DNA of 64,000 nucleotides, from contig JAPYMA010003036.1 of assembly GCA_035041965.1 (NCBI GenBank), positions 220,705-284,704 of the forward strand, in the 5' to 3' direction. The position numbers and the translations under genes were made by a program. The stretch is from Anisakis pegreffii. Lineage: Eukaryota > Nematoda > Chromadorea > Rhabditida > Anisakidae. The notes under the pieces are model-generated. The model was given only the letters and a program-made list of their open reading frames with translations. It did no database searches and was not told where the DNA came from. Positions within the stretch are counted from its first letter, which is position 1, and each line of letters opens with the position of its first letter. This document shows, in pieces, positions 35,241-48,500 of this stretch.

Positions 35241-37376
35241 AATTGTGCAATTGTATGTACAGCCATTGTAAGTAACTGTGTAAGTCGTGTACAATCATTC
35301 ATTACCTATATTTGGGAGGGACCGCATAAAACACTTTCATGACAATTAATTACGGCCAGCGTATTGTGACGGCATATCGAGAGATTGGGATATGCAGTGA
35401 TCAGTGATGTGTGCTTATCGCTCTTTTCCTGTAAAGCATTGATCAATACGGAGCAGTGGTGATTTTGTATTTTCGGTTGGTACTCTTGTATTTTGAGTTG
35501 CCTTCGAAACTGTCACCTGTACAAATAATGACTCAGTGATCACATAAACGTGAAGATCATGCAGAATGACATGATGACCACGGTTCAAGAAAATACACTC
35601 CTAATCACCTGCTAACATTAGATCGTTGATAAAGGTAGAGACTGAATGCAAACGTATAATATCGTTGCATTATGGAATCATTCAGCTTTATGAGATGCAC
35701 CTTGAAATTCAGTTGCTTTGGTGAAAATAAGCCTTATCCGTCATCGACATGTAAATCTTCTTAGACACAAGGAATCTGCGCCATCTAATGGTAACTAATA
35801 ACCGTTATGATGCTATGCAAACCCGAGGAAACATGTACCTTGGGAGCGAATCTAAAAACATTAGCACCACAATGCGTCATTGGTCAGTAACTAGGACCAT
35901 ATTTTTCGTATCTCATAAACAGGTATCACCTCTCCACAAAGTGTAAACTTCATCAATTGATCTTTACGATGCTTACAGCATGGCACCTTCAAACCCATTC
36001 TGAGGGAATTAAGACTTTTCATTGGGGATGAAACTTTTGCATTGTTCGAAATTCTTCCACATGATACCCGAGAGCTCATTGTCAGTCGAATGCAGATGGG
36101 CAGGTTTCGTTTCAGGCTGTAATTTAATGGCGGATTCAACAAAACAGCAAAGATAAAAATTTCATTGAATATGCAAAACGAGTGAAATTTACAGACGATA
36201 ATAATGTCAAAACAGAATTATTCACGGATTTAAGAACAGAACAAATTGATGCACTTCCAATAAAACGGTAAAAACACGTACAGCGATGTCACTTTGATTC
36301 ATACAGCGATGCAAAATACATTATCAGGTCACGATTGTTTGTGTATTTGAGTGATTTCATGTTATCAGACTAACAGAGTGGAAAGAATACTTCAGGTTAC
36401 TCCATGATCACTGAAACAAAAACGAAGCGATTGATACAGACGAAAGAAAGGTTTCATGCATGGGGACACATGTGTTGTTCAATATAACGAAAGTGAGGAA
36501 ATATATGGAAAGTTTAAAAATTTCAGCAAAACAATTGAATGAATATTACGGATATGCTCGCAAAACATTACATTTACTTGTGAACGAAACCAAAAGAAAT
36601 ACTGAAATATCATAAAAAGAAACAAATATGCTAATCAGCTGCAACACTAAATTCATAAGCTTTAAGTGTAACTCTAAACTTAAACAAGTTTCAGATCAAC
36701 AATGGAGCAAATTTATATGGGAAGCATCAGATGTACGTCGATTCCTATTAAAATGCTTGAGAGAGGTGTATGCGCATCCAAAAATCAGCTGAGGGACAAT
36801 TCGAATGACAATTGTAACAGAAGTAATCACGATAGTAATAGTAAGAAGATTATAAATTAATAATAATTACAATAATGATAATCATGATAAGAGCAACAAT
36901 ATTAGTAATAACACTGTTAACAACAACGACAGCATCATGAACAATATACACATATATGATCGTAAAACGTCACCAGTTCTGTGGTGTATTATTCAACAAT
37001 AACAACTCTCGACCAACACAAAAAGACGTCAAAAAAAATGAAAACAGATAGGAAGTACAGCAATAACTATGCAAATATTCTCAACTTTGAATGAGGTAAC
37101 TCCACAAAAGAAATGACGACACTGAAGTTACAATGACCCGCACTGATATCGTTAAATGACGACGAGTAAACGCGCAACCAACAGATCATATCATTTGACT
37201 GCTGATCAATGAAAATTTATCGAATTGGTCATCTAGTTACAATGCCATCAATGAAATCAATTCAAATCAACCAAACTATTAGGTGACATCTAGAATGGCT
37301 GATACTAAAAACGAATTTAAAAAAAAAAGACCAGTGTTGCACACACATTATCATCACACAAAATAGACGTACCTTT
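35241..37376. other. Stretch with no firm gene; one minus ORF and a low-complexity patch
   Basis: A minus frame at 35891-36142 (83 residues, Lys/Ser-rich, containing GLKVPCCKHRKDQL) ends in TAG at 35891 and could be a terminal exon of an unrecognised gene. At about 36828-36935 there is AAT/AAC-rich trinucleotide low-complexity DNA. Nothing else is supported up to the 3' end of the CDC73 gene. Confidence 0.35.
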
Positions 37377-40300
37377 TCAATACCTCAAATGTGCTTTATT
37401 CTTAACGATATAATGATCCAAAACCTCCCAGAAACGAGCCAGAATCGCTCGATCTAAATGTCGTTTCGTACGCGATAACTTCAGAATGTTAACACTCCAT
37501 CTTGCAACATTCGTGTCCAATCGTTGATCATCGAACATCAAATGAAATGCTGCAACATTTGCGAAAATATCCGTCGGATTACCACCCCATCGCCATCCTT
37601 TGAACTGCCATGCAGGACCCTTCAAAGCAAACGGTAATCTACTCATAATGTACACTTATTGAATACCTCACAAATATTTAACACTGCACAACAACGAATC
37701 ATCATCACTTAATGACATCGATCGTCGTAAAATTCATCTCTTTGATGGCACACAACGGTAATACCTGAACGAAGACAGCCACCACCCGTGTCCACTCGTC
37801 ATCGTTCAGTTTGAGTGCGTTATCAACCACTCGATACGGGACTGTCACTCCTTCGCTCTTGCTTCTCTGTATCAACACCTCATTCTCCCGTCGACACACA
37901 CTCTTGCGTTCCTCGGTTGACACGAAGCGCATATCCTAACATCCGAACAAAATAACTCATTTCGGTCATCAATGAAAACATTATCAGCATTGTTCCTACA
38001 GCACTGCTTCATTGAAATGACGCTTACAAACTGTCTTAAATGTGCCATCAAAGATCAGTTCACATACGTCATGCGCTTTCCCCCACAATGAACGTGAATG
38101 CACCGAACAAAAACCAATACAATTATGTTAACCTTTCCCCTTCCCTACTGCTCACCTCTAATCAAACAAACTCTCTAACACTATGACTGCACCTTAAAAT
38201 CCATACCGAATTCATGTAACCAAATTCAGAAAACTATCATTTGATTGTACACAATTTGACAACAAACCAGTTTGGAGTTAAAACAAAGAAAAATTCAAAA
38301 ACTGGATGTTTAAATAATTATGAGTGAGTGGAACATGACACTTACCTGAAGAATATTTCGCACATTGTACATAGTGATCAACGACGTTCCAGCTGCAGGT
38401 ATAATAATTATCGGTGTTCTTGACTGCCGTTTCTGTGGTCGTGAGTTCAGATCAGCTCCTATCGCCGACGATGTGGCTTTCGCCAAATTGCCACTCGTTG
38501 TTGAATCAGCGGCCATCGGCTTAGCACCAACCGACGAAATTGCCTTGAGCGATGTGCCTTCAATATTAACACTGTCATGCTTAGAATCCAAGTAACATTA
38601 ACATTCGACTACTGAGAACTGATGAAGTTAATGGTATTTTTTACTGCTACACAAGTTTCATTTCATTCACCTATGAAACTACAACTCATCAACTGCCTAT
38701 AATGTTTCTAGTTTGAATGGGTCACTTCGTCAGTTCCTGAAACTCTTTAAAAAAACATATGAGTGTGTAGTGACACTAGAGACCATTTTCGCGATTCCTT
38801 CCCATTTTTTCCAAATGCGCACACAGAGACATTCACAGGCTTGACAAAATAATTCCTCTTTAACGTTGCTAACGATCGTTATTCAGGGATATTACACAAT
38901 CACAGCTACAGTTTAATAGCGTCGTAAATCAAATATGAAACAATATCAATAATGCTATAGAATTCGTCTAACTTTCAAAGAAGCAAACAGGAAACACCTA
39001 TTAAAATACATATAAACACCTTGGAAAGTGAGGCCAGTTTCAATTTTGAAGCCTGCAGTTTGATCCTTGTTGAAACGTTCTTGATCGTAACGTGAGTAGC
39101 CAACTGGCTGCGCTCTCGATCGTTCACCGACTGCGCTTCTAGGCGGCGGTGCTGACGCCTTCTGCCGTTGGACCGCTTCTTCACGCACCTGAATACAACA
39201 ATGCAAATTCATATTTGAACAATGATGCTGCTGTATTCACATGATCAAGCAGATTTATCCAAATATGGGACATAAAGGGCGATCAGTCAATCAACACTGT
39301 CAAAAGATGGACGAATTCGAAACCTTAAGACTGTGCAGAATGGAGAATATAGGAGTGAAATCCTTCGATGGTGCCTCCATCACGCTCGTTCTATTTTTCC
39401 AAACACGTTCTTTGTTCTTCAATTCGCGATCCACAACGTCCGTGCCCCCCAACTCAGGAACATCCAATTCCATGGCATGCGCAAAACTGAAGAAAAAACA
39501 CAACAACATAAACCAACTAGCACATTAAGCTGAGTTGAATAAGGCTGACTGTTTAGTACAATGGATCCACCAAGAGGTTAACGGAAGCAAAGATTATAAC
39601 AGGAAACGCGATAGGTAAGTTATTGTAAACACTTAATTGCATCGAGATGGAACACTTGAAGAACGGATGAATGACTGAATAAATTGAAACAGTTTTACCT
39701 ATCATCAACAGACTTGATCGTATTTCTGGCCATATTCTTCTTTCGTTTATTCTTCAATGCCGCAATTTTGTCTGCTGTCAACTTATCGCTTAAATCTCGA
39801 ACACCTTCAGCTGCGCCACTTTTGCTACCTTCGGTCACGGAACCCATCAAAAGATTCTGGATTCTTTGTCTGCAACGAGACACCTACAGTTAGTCGGAGT
39901 TTCAAGAAATCATCTGGACAGATCAAATTCATAGAACAAAGAATGGACGAAGGATATAAGTGAGGTTGAAATTTGATTATCTATTATTTTCTTTTGATAT
40001 AAAACATAACGATCACACATTCTGCCATGCGAACAACTTGAGTGCAATGATGAATGTGAGGTAAAGCACTTCGGCGTAATCCGTGTCGAGTGTATGCGCA
40101 ACGTGAACCAACTAGGAGCATCAAGTAATCAGTGCAATACAAATCGTTCGGAATGGTACAGTTTCTTGGCACAGAGTATTAATAGAGGACCAAGAACAAT
40201 GCAATGGATAGACACGACCTGTTCTCTTCGCCATCATATCGTGACTTTTTCGGTTCAGGCTCGTTCTCGTTCAATCTCGATAGAGGAATCGGTGCTGGGA

Positions 40301-41131
40301 TTGGCGCTAAAACGTCCACATTCTGTGGTGGTTGCTCACGTTCACCTTTCAAATACGCCAACAGCTCACGTCTGCAAACTCGATAAATTGAAATTATAGG
40401 AGACATATCATACTTCGAGAAAAATGAAATACGAAAAGAAATTCAGATTAACCAATTATATTCCTTGAAATGAGAAATTGAAATTTTATGTAACAAAGTT
40501 TTCAGTTATTTCAATCATACCACTGAACAATCAAGATCACATGAATCCTATCACTATTTGAGAGCTTTATTGATATGCTCGATTAATCAGTATCCGTAAT
40601 CATATATTCTGTTGAGAAAAACGTGTGGATCAACGAGAAAAAGAGTACCTGTCCGGTCTGGTGACACACTGAATACCCTTCCCGGATGCATCCTTAACGT
40701 ATGCGGTGTGTTGCATTTCGCGATTCTCCCATAGCAACAACAAAGATTCAAGTGTATAATATTCATTTTGCTTGCCGTAGACGATCAAATTTGTTTTGAC
40801 ATCACGCGGATAAGCAACATCGCCGAACACAAAATAACGATCATGACCCTGAATCGACCACTTTTTGATGCATGATGCGAAGCGAGAATATCAAAGAAAC
40901 ATCAGCGCACGAATGTATTTTCAAAAAACATCAGATGAACTGATCGGAAATGTGCGAACATTCCATAAACAATCTCATTTCTCAGAAATCGATAAAACGA
41001 TTCTATGATTGGAGGATAAATTTGCTTGCAATTATAAACACTGACGTCCGAATGAAGAATACCTGTTTGATTTCGCGCATTGTGCGTCTCCCGACGGCAT
41101 ATTCGTGAAGCAGTTTCAGTGGATCGGCCAT
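37377..41131 (-). CDS. cdc-73: CDC73 / parafibromin, Paf1 complex subunit, 9 exons
   Basis: Exons 41131-41063, 40848-40649, 40371-40219, 39869-39699, 39486-39324, 39188-39020, 38557-38346, 37935-37765 and 37619-37377 total 1551 nt and encode 516 residues (human protein 531). CDC73 is a nuclear scaffold of the Paf1 complex, which travels with RNA polymerase II and promotes elongation and H2B/H3 modification. Matches to the family: [14 protein letters not shown] start, [11 protein letters not shown] and [14 protein letters not shown] in the N-terminal domain, [13 protein letters not shown] in the middle, YSRYDQERF, then the C-terminal Ras-like domain with [49 protein letters not shown] and the terminal [17 protein letters not shown]...KAHLRY. 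Intron phases agree throughout. The acidic/Ala-rich linker in exon 7 is poorly conserved, as usual. The third exon linker is Pro-rich and shorter than in vertebrates. Confidence 0.96.
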
Positions 41132-41152
41132 GACAGAACGAAAGCTTCAACT
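41132..41152 (-). promoter_or_regulatory. Likely spliced-leader acceptor of CDC73
   Basis: Minus strand TTTTTTTCAG followed by 19 bases and the start ATG. There is no coding exon needed upstream, so this is probably the trans-splice site. The preceding minus-strand ORF ends 464 bp further upstream. Confidence 0.55.
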
Positions 41153-41615
41153 GAAAAAAATCGACGCGATCAATATTTCTTAACAAAATCCGCAGTTCAC
41201 AAGCAAAAGCGAACACAAGTGGAAACGCGAACAGTCACATTAATTAGGCAACAATAGCATTTCTCAGAAAATCTGACATTGGCGGAAAATTTTCCACATG
41301 AGTCAATAAAGTACGAGACTGGTGAGATGATCGACAGGTAACTTTAGGCATGGAAAATTCATCGAGAGTACAATAATTAGAAGGAAACAATGCGGGTTAT
41401 CTCTAATTTCAGCACGAAACAACATTTTGAGGAAATTAAATAACGAAAATACTGGCAAGACATGTGACCATTCACAGCAATCAGATTTTCAGAACGGAAC
41501 AATAATTTGGTCCGTTCCTGAAGTATAAAGAATTATTTCCAATCGCTAACCAGAAACTCAAAACGGCAAAACGATTGAAAAAATGTTGCAATGAACGGAT
41601 CGAAATGAACATAAA

Positions 41616-41762
41616 TTACTCAAGAGAGTGGAAATAAAAATCCACGGATAATTGTGGCTGTTTCGGATCCAGATCAGCCACACAATTCAATGTGGTGGCC
41701 TCAGCATAACGTACTGCGCTATAACCCAAGCAAATATCCACGAAATATCTGGAATAAAGCAT
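41616..41762 (-). CDS. 48-codon ORF or terminal exon, unknown protein
   Basis: Minus strand: TTTTTTCAG, one G, then ATG at 41762 and 48 codons to TAA at 41616. The sequence looks strongly coding (GYSAVRYAEATTLNCVADLD, then PKQPQLSVDFYF) with C/G-ending codons unlike the flanking AT-rich DNA. Two readings are possible: a micro-protein whose start codon lies two bases after a spliced-leader site, or the last exon of a gene whose upstream exons (beyond 41763) I could not find. It is on the same strand as CDC73 and 464 bp upstream of that gene's acceptor, so an operon is possible. No family is recognised. Confidence 0.5.
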   Translation of the reverse strand: MLYSRYFVDICLGYSAVRYAEATTLNCVADLDPKQPQLSVDFYFHSLE

Positions 41763-42159
41763 CCTGAAAAAATTGCACCAATGATAACTAATCGTTTTAG
41801 TGTTGGGTGCTGAGAAGATGCCAAGAAAGATGTCGTCTATTGCTGCATGCTGTAATCAGAGAAGCAGTAGACTGATCAGTGGCGAAAGGGCTAACCACTC
41901 ACCGAAAAGGGGTAATGTAATGAAAGGCCAGTGAAGTGAAGATTATAAACTGGTTCGAAGTTCGAGGAGAATTATGAATGGGAGTGATTAAGTGATGCAT
42001 CTGAAGGAAATCAGAGATCTGTAGCAACACAATAGAGTTGCACTGGAATCAACAAAGTCAGAAATGAGAAAAATGAGCAATCGTGGCAATCAGATGTAGA
42101 AATCGTGATATTTATGACTGATTCACACAATGTTTCATTAAATTCCAGGAAGTAGTGTG
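41763..42159. other. Upstream flank of the 48-codon ORF
   Basis: No coding exon supported on either strand; a minus frame at 42011-42232 overlaps the start of the 190-bp repeat and is probably incidental. Confidence 0.4.
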
Positions 42160-42640
42160 TAAGGAGGATATCAGGATATGTCACAATGCTAATGAAAATA
42201 TGAGGATACAGTGACCACAAACTAACATTCACGGTGATCGTAATTAATTGCCATATAGAGCAAACTGCTATTTTATGATGTAGCTATTCTTAAAGTATTT
42301 GAAGGCTTCACTCGGCAAACATGTACTTATTAAAATCTAAAAATCATTGTCTGTGTGGCTTTATCAAGAAATACAGCAAGACTGAGGATACAGGTGACCT
42401 CGGCTCGCATATGCCGTAACCACAATTCAGGGAATACGGTCATATAGGGCAAAATGCAATTTCTTGATGAAGGTATATCTGAATTATTTGAAACCTTCAG
42501 CATGGAAGATGTGCACATTTTAAAACTAGAAGTCATTTTCTGTATGAAGGATATCGAGAAATATCGTGATGCTGATAAGGCAGAGGATATAATTGACCTC
42601 AATTGACATGAGTTGTAACCGTAATCGAGGGCAACCGTAA
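42160..42640. repeat. Degenerate ~190-bp tandem repeat, about 2.5-3 units
   Basis: Corresponding words recur at a spacing of about 188-190 bp: CATATAGAGCAAACTGC (42253) and CATATAGGGCAAAATGC (42441); TCTGTGTGGCTTTATCAAGAAAT (about 42349) and TCTGTATGAAGGATATCGAGAAAT (about 42539); GAGGATACAGTGACC, GAGGATACAGGTGACC and GAGGATATAATTGACC. Units are 60-75% alike by eye. The minus ORF at 42330-42602 is translation of the repeat. Confidence 0.8.
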
Positions 42641-43846
42641 GGTTACCACTCCTGTTGGCTGCATCAACTGTCGGTGTGGCTAGTTACCGTAGTCATTTAA
42701 CCCAAGGCATCGAAACCGTGCATTGGAATATACTTGCCCCCACACGGTGTTCTCATACTTTTTATTCACACCTTCTCATACTTTTATGCGGTGTTCTATT
42801 CGGATAATGTCGATCGTTCCGATGTATGCATGCACGGATACTTTATATTGTTCATTCAACAGATTTGTTACAGTTGTTCTCAAGTATCTTATTGTTTCAA
42901 AGCGATTTGCTCATCAGAGCGACTCGACTGCATAGGAATTAAAGATATTGAACATCTCAATTGTATCAATCGCCTTTCGCGTGCATCTCTTCTTGATTCA
43001 GGCTGATTGTGATATCAATGAACAGTATTTTATCAAAGTAATCAGTTATCATTAATTAGAATATACTATATGCTCATGCTCTGTTCTTCCCTTTGATGAT
43101 GCATTTTCAATGGTACAATGTCGAATAAATGATCAGAGATCAAAACTATTCACGATGTTGTTTACTCAATACATTGGAATTCCCAATAGACCTCTGAATA
43201 CATTGTGTCAAAAAACGTCAAACGACGTTCCATGCTTACAATGCTTTAAACACGCACGTGTACACCTCCGCACGCTCGCATCTGAAGCATGACACTCAGG
43301 ATTCATGAAGCCTCTGCATCTCTATTTTCTCTTACATTCTCATGCTAGTATCCTTGTCAGTAGTCCTCACAATGCTATTTCGACAATTCCCGATCAATTG
43401 ATGAGAGCAGACACCCCACCTGTCAATCGATTTTTTCTCATGAAACTCCACCAAGATGGCTTAAATGATTTTCAATTCTGGTAGCACGATTGCACGATTT
43501 TTGATACATTTGATCCGTATGAATTTTTGATTTTTTTAAAGTTTCGACTCATTTGATCTATTCCCATGAATAGTACCATATCAATTGATCATCACAGATC
43601 ATGTCAAAGTGACTGCCTTACTAATATGTTTATTCATCATCCATTTACTATTGTCAAGAGTGGTTTGTGCGATCGATTGTTGATGCGTTATACGTCTTTC
43701 TATATTTTATTCATGAGTTTAGTTTTATTATTGTCGGTGATAATTTAATATTATTGTGATAATCGTGAGAATTGCATTGAAATGTTCTAATCGTTTTGAA
43801 ATGAAATTGATGAAAATTGCGAATTATTCATTTAATGCTGTTCCAG
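42641..43846. other. Possible upstream exons of a plus-strand gene
   Basis: Cys-rich plus-strand frames at about 42790-43006 (FIQQICYSCSQVSYC...ICSSERLDC), 43110-43292 and 43566-43748 may include exons of the gene that ends at 44057, but none could be joined with confidence. Confidence 0.3.
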
Positions 43847-44057
43847 ATGGAGATGATCGAGTAAGCTGTGACAGCTTCAACGATGCTGTCACTGCGGATC
43901 GATTGGAATCGAAGGTGAGGAATTAAATCATTTATGTGGTGATTTAACTTGTTACTTAGTGGTTTAAAATGACATGATTATCAATCGATCTTGTTGATTT
44001 CTCGTAATCCGATATAAATTGCCGTATTTTCAGTGGGTATGGTGGACGACGTTTTAA
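43847..44057 (+). CDS. Two terminal exons of an unidentified plus-strand gene
   Basis: Exon 43847-43914 follows a TTCCAG acceptor and encodes GDDRVSCDSFNDAVTADRLESK in the only open phase, ending at AAG|GTGAGG. The next exon, from 44034 after ATTTTCAG, continues in phase 0 as WVWWTTF and stops at TAA 44055-44057. The splice signals are good and the acidic, Cys-containing peptide looks protein-like, but the start of the gene is not found and no family is recognised. An alternative reading of the last exon gives a Gly/Arg-rich frame but does not match the phase of the preceding exon. Confidence 0.4.
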
Positions 44058-44369
44058 TGGACGTTTTTTTACGACGAATACATTTTCGATGGATGGTGTT
44101 CGATGGTTGATGACGACGTTCTGGGTAACAACAGCACGAACGATCTCAGTGTGCAACATGCCACATATTGGATCAACAAGAATATCAAATTGCAAAACAT
44201 CAAATTAAGTATAAAAGATATGCAACCAAATAACAATAACCGACAAATACGACACGATAGCGCGTGGAAGCGCTGGGTTAGGAGATTGGACTTTATTTTC
44301 TTTTCATCAGAATTTAAATAAATAATCCGGAGTTGAACAACTCCTCATTTTTCATTATTTGTTTTCACT

Positions 44370-45010
44370 TCTATTAGAACCTAGGGACCAGGAATAAAAT
44401 TAAGTCGTGGTCAGTGACCACTTTTTTGCATGCCTCATTATTTCATTTTTGAATTCAATTGTAAATATTCTGAATTGTAATTGTAAATAATTGTATTGTA
44501 AATTTGAGAATGTTAGAATAATATTGTGAATATCTGTATATGATAGTTAACTGTTTGTAAATGATACTTTATTTGAAACTGACTTTTTGAAATTAGGTGG
44601 CAATACAGTGGTGTAGATATTGTGATGTTATTGCTCGATGTTATCATTGTTAATTGAAATGTGTTTGTAATGATATTAATGATGCTTCGTATATTTTAAC
44701 TGGGGGGATTTTTTAGTGATTTTTAATTCAGTTATTAATATTATTTGCGCTATTATTGTATTGTTATTATTGTAAATGCCACTGTATTGTCATGGGCTGA
44801 GAAGTTTAGTGGGCGATAGTCTAGCGTTATCAACCAATTTACGAGGGGATCCACAAATATTTGCTACCCTTTAGGATGGAATTTTTAATATTAATTTTAG
44901 CTATTAATTATGATGTATAATATTGTATATGTACTATAATGTATATGGTTAATTTATTGTAATTTTATTTATACCACAAATGTATTTATTTATTCATTTT
45001 GTATATTAAT
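44370..45010. other. AT-rich, low-complexity stretch
   Basis: Strongly AT-rich with many ATTGTAA/TTGTATTGTAAAT-like words and several AATAAA-like signals in the left part. No coding frame. Confidence 0.6.
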
Positions 45011-45229
45011 CATTATTGTCAAGACTGTGTACTCTTTTGTATGGGATGTGGTAGGGCGAAGGAGGGATGCGGCACGTGACGACCCGCTTAACTCTGGAGC
45101 CAGAGGTAGGGACTTGGACTGGCCCATCCCACCTAATTGAAAAAATTTTTTCATTTTGTGCATCCCATCATCATCTCCAATGTGGACTCTATTACGTGGT
45201 GGACACTACCACGGCACAAGATTTGCACA

Positions 45230-45430
45230 TTTGCCGATAGTTGACTTAGCTTAGCACAGAATTGATTTAACTTAGCTGGACAGTAGCTTGACTTAACTTA
45301 ACATTTGACCTAGCATTAAAAGTTTGAGATTGACTGGCATCGACATGAACATGGATTTCAGCTTCTTACATATGTTCCAATTGACGTAGAAATGAATTGA
45401 CTAGGCTTTGACTTGACTTAATGGAATGTT
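45230..45430. repeat. Degenerate TTGACTTAGC/TTAACTTAGC word cluster
   Basis: Imperfect decamer-like words recur: TTGACTTAGCTTAGC, GATTTAACTTAGCTGG, CTTGACTTAACTTAAC, TTGACCTAGC, TTGACTAGG, TTTGACTTGACTTAA. The spacing is irregular, unlike a minisatellite. The cluster lies just left of the 389-bp satellite, and similar words reappear to its right at about 50525-50605 (CTTGACTTGACCTGAA, CTTGATTCGACTT). Confidence 0.6.
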
Positions 45431-45569
45431 ACTGAACATGACTGTAAGGCACATCAGCATGCGATTTAGATGATGTTTAGTTATATGCACAACCTGACAC
45501 AGTGACAAGGTAAAGCGATGGATGACAAAGAAGCACCCGGGACACATCCCTCCATAGAGGTGGAGGTGA

Positions 45570-48500
45570 CACATAACAGAATAATTAGTTTGTTGCAGAA
45601 GGAGCTCTCACTGGTGTTGATAATAACTGCACTGGCATATGATAACAAGAAAACTGTCTCTCTAAAAATGAGTTTCACTAACGTAGGGTATGAATTGCCT
45701 TATGAAGTTAGCGGTAGGTCTGGAAAGTTCGCCTGGACCACTCACCTGTAGAGTCGAGTCGCTGACTGGTGACTCGAAGTCTCAGGTGTTTGTGGTTACT
45801 CGCCGAAGCTTATCTATTAGCTAGTGTCATGATGGCATTCATACAATTCTATGATGATATCCTTATGTCCCTTGCCAGTGTAGTTATCATTCATCACTTG
45901 TGCTACTAAGATACTCGATAACCTCATACAATCCACTCGAATGGTCTAAAGTTATCGCATTAAAAATAACGTATTGCTTAGTTTCTGGGAGAGCTATCAC
46001 CAGGTGTTGATAATGGCTGTACTGGCATATCAAATGAAGAACATATTCCCTAGAAATTGAGTTTCACTAACGTAGGGTATGAATTGCCTTATGAAGTTAG
46101 CGGTAGGTCTGGAAAGTTCGCCTGGACCACTCACCTGTAGAGTCGAGTCGCTGACTGGTGACTCGAAGTCTCAGGTGTTTGTGGTTACTCGCCGAAGCTT
46201 ATCTATTAGCTAGTGTCATGATGGCATTCATACAATTCTATGATGATATCCTTATGTCCCTTGCCAGTGTAGTTATCATTCATCACTTGTGCTACTAAGA
46301 TACTCGATAACCTCATACAATCCACTCGAATGGTCTAAAGTTATCGCATTAAAAATAACGTATTGCTTAGTTTCTGGGAGAGCTATCACCAGGTGTTGAT
46401 AATGGCTGTACTGGCATATCAAATGAAGAACATATTCCCTAGAAATTGAGTTTCACTAACGTAGGGTATGAATTGCCTTATGAAGTTAGCGGTAGGTCTG
46501 GAAAGTTCGCCTGGACCACTCACCTGTAGAGTCGAGTCGCTGACTGGTGACTCGAAGTCTCAGGTGTTTGTGGTTACTCGCCGAAGCTTATCTATTAGCT
46601 AGTGTCATGATGGCATTCATACAATTCTATGATGATATCCTTATGTCCCTTGCCAGTGTAGTTATCATTCATCACTTGTGCTACTAAGATACTCGATAAC
46701 CTCATACAATCCACTCGAATGGTCTAAAGTTATCGCATTAAAAATAACGTATTGCTTAGTTTCTGGGAGAGCTATCACCAGGTGTTGATAATGGCTGTAC
46801 TGGCATATCAAATGAAGAACATATTCCCTAGAAATTGAGTTTCACTAACGTAGGGTATGAATTGCCTTATGAAGTTAGCGGTAGGTCTGGAAAGTTCGCC
46901 TGGACCACTCACCTGTAGAGTCGAGTCGCTGACTGGTGACTCGAAGTCTCAGGTGTTTGTGGTTACTCGCCGAAGCTTATCTATTAGCTAGTGTCATGAT
47001 GGCATTCATACAATTCTATGATGATATCCTTATGTCCCTTGCCAGTGTAGTTATCATTCATCACTTGTGCTACTAAGATACTCGATAACCTCATACAATC
47101 CACTCGAATGGTCTAAAGTTATCGCATTAAAAATAACGTATTGCTTAGTTTCTGGGAGAGCTATCACCAGGTGTTGATAATGGCTGTACTGGCATATCAA
47201 ATGAAGAACATATTCCCTAGAAATTGAGTTTCACTAACGTAGGGTATGAATTGCCTTATGAAGTTAGCGGTAGGTCTGGAAAGTTCGCCTGGACCACTCA
47301 CCTGTAGAGTCGAGTCGCTGACTGGTGACTCGAAGTCTCAGGTGTTTGTGGTTACTCGCCGAAGCTTATCTATTAGCTAGTGTCATGATGGCATTCATAC
47401 AATTCTATGATGATATCCTTATGTCCCTTGCCAGTGTAGTTATCATTCATCACTTGTGCTACTAAGATACTCGATAACCTCATACAATCCACTCGAATGG
47501 TCTAAAGTTATCGCATTAAAAATAACGTATTGCTTAGTTTCTGGGAGAGCTATCACCAGGTGTTGATAATGGCTGTACTGGCATATCAAATGAAGAACAT
47601 ATTCCCTAGAAATTGAGTTTCACTAACGTAGGGTATGAATTGCCTTATGAAGTTAGCGGTAGGTCTGGAAAGTTCGCCTGGACCACTCACCTGTAGAGTC
47701 GAGTCGCTGACTGGTGACTCGAAGTCTCAGGTGTTTGTGGTTACTCGCCGAAGCTTATCTATTAGCTAGTGTCATGATGGCATTCATACAATTCTATGAT
47801 GATATCCTTATGTCCCTTGCCAGTGTAGTTATCATTCATCACTTGTGCTACTAAGATACTCGATAACCTCATACAATCCACTCGAATGGTCTAAAGTTAT
47901 CGCATTAAAAATAACGTATTGCTTAGTTTCTGGGAGAGCTATCACCAGGTGTTGATAATGGCTGTACTGGCATATCAAATGAAGAACATATTCCCTAGAA
48001 ATTGAGTTTCACTAACGTAGGGTATGAATTGCCTTATGAAGTTAGCGGTAGGTCTGGAAAGTTCGCCTGGACCACTCACCTGTAGAGTCGAGTCGCTGAC
48101 TGGTGACTCGAAGTCTCAGGTGTTTGTGGTTACTCGCCGAAGCTTATCTATTAGCTAGTGTCATGATGGCATTCATACAATTCTATGATGATATCCTTAT
48201 GTCCCTTGCCAGTGTAGTTATCATTCATCACTTGTGCTACTAAGATACTCGATAACCTCATACAATCCACTCGAATGGTCTAAAGTTATCGCATTAAAAA
48301 TAACGTATTGCTTAGTTTCTGGGAGAGCTATCACCAGGTGTTGATAATGGCTGTACTGGCATATCAAATGAAGAACATATTCCCTAGAAATTGAGTTTCA
48401 CTAACGTAGGGTATGAATTGCCTTATGAAGTTAGCGGTAGGTCTGGAAAGTTCGCCTGGACCACTCACCTGTAGAGTCGAGTCGCTGACTGGTGACTCGA

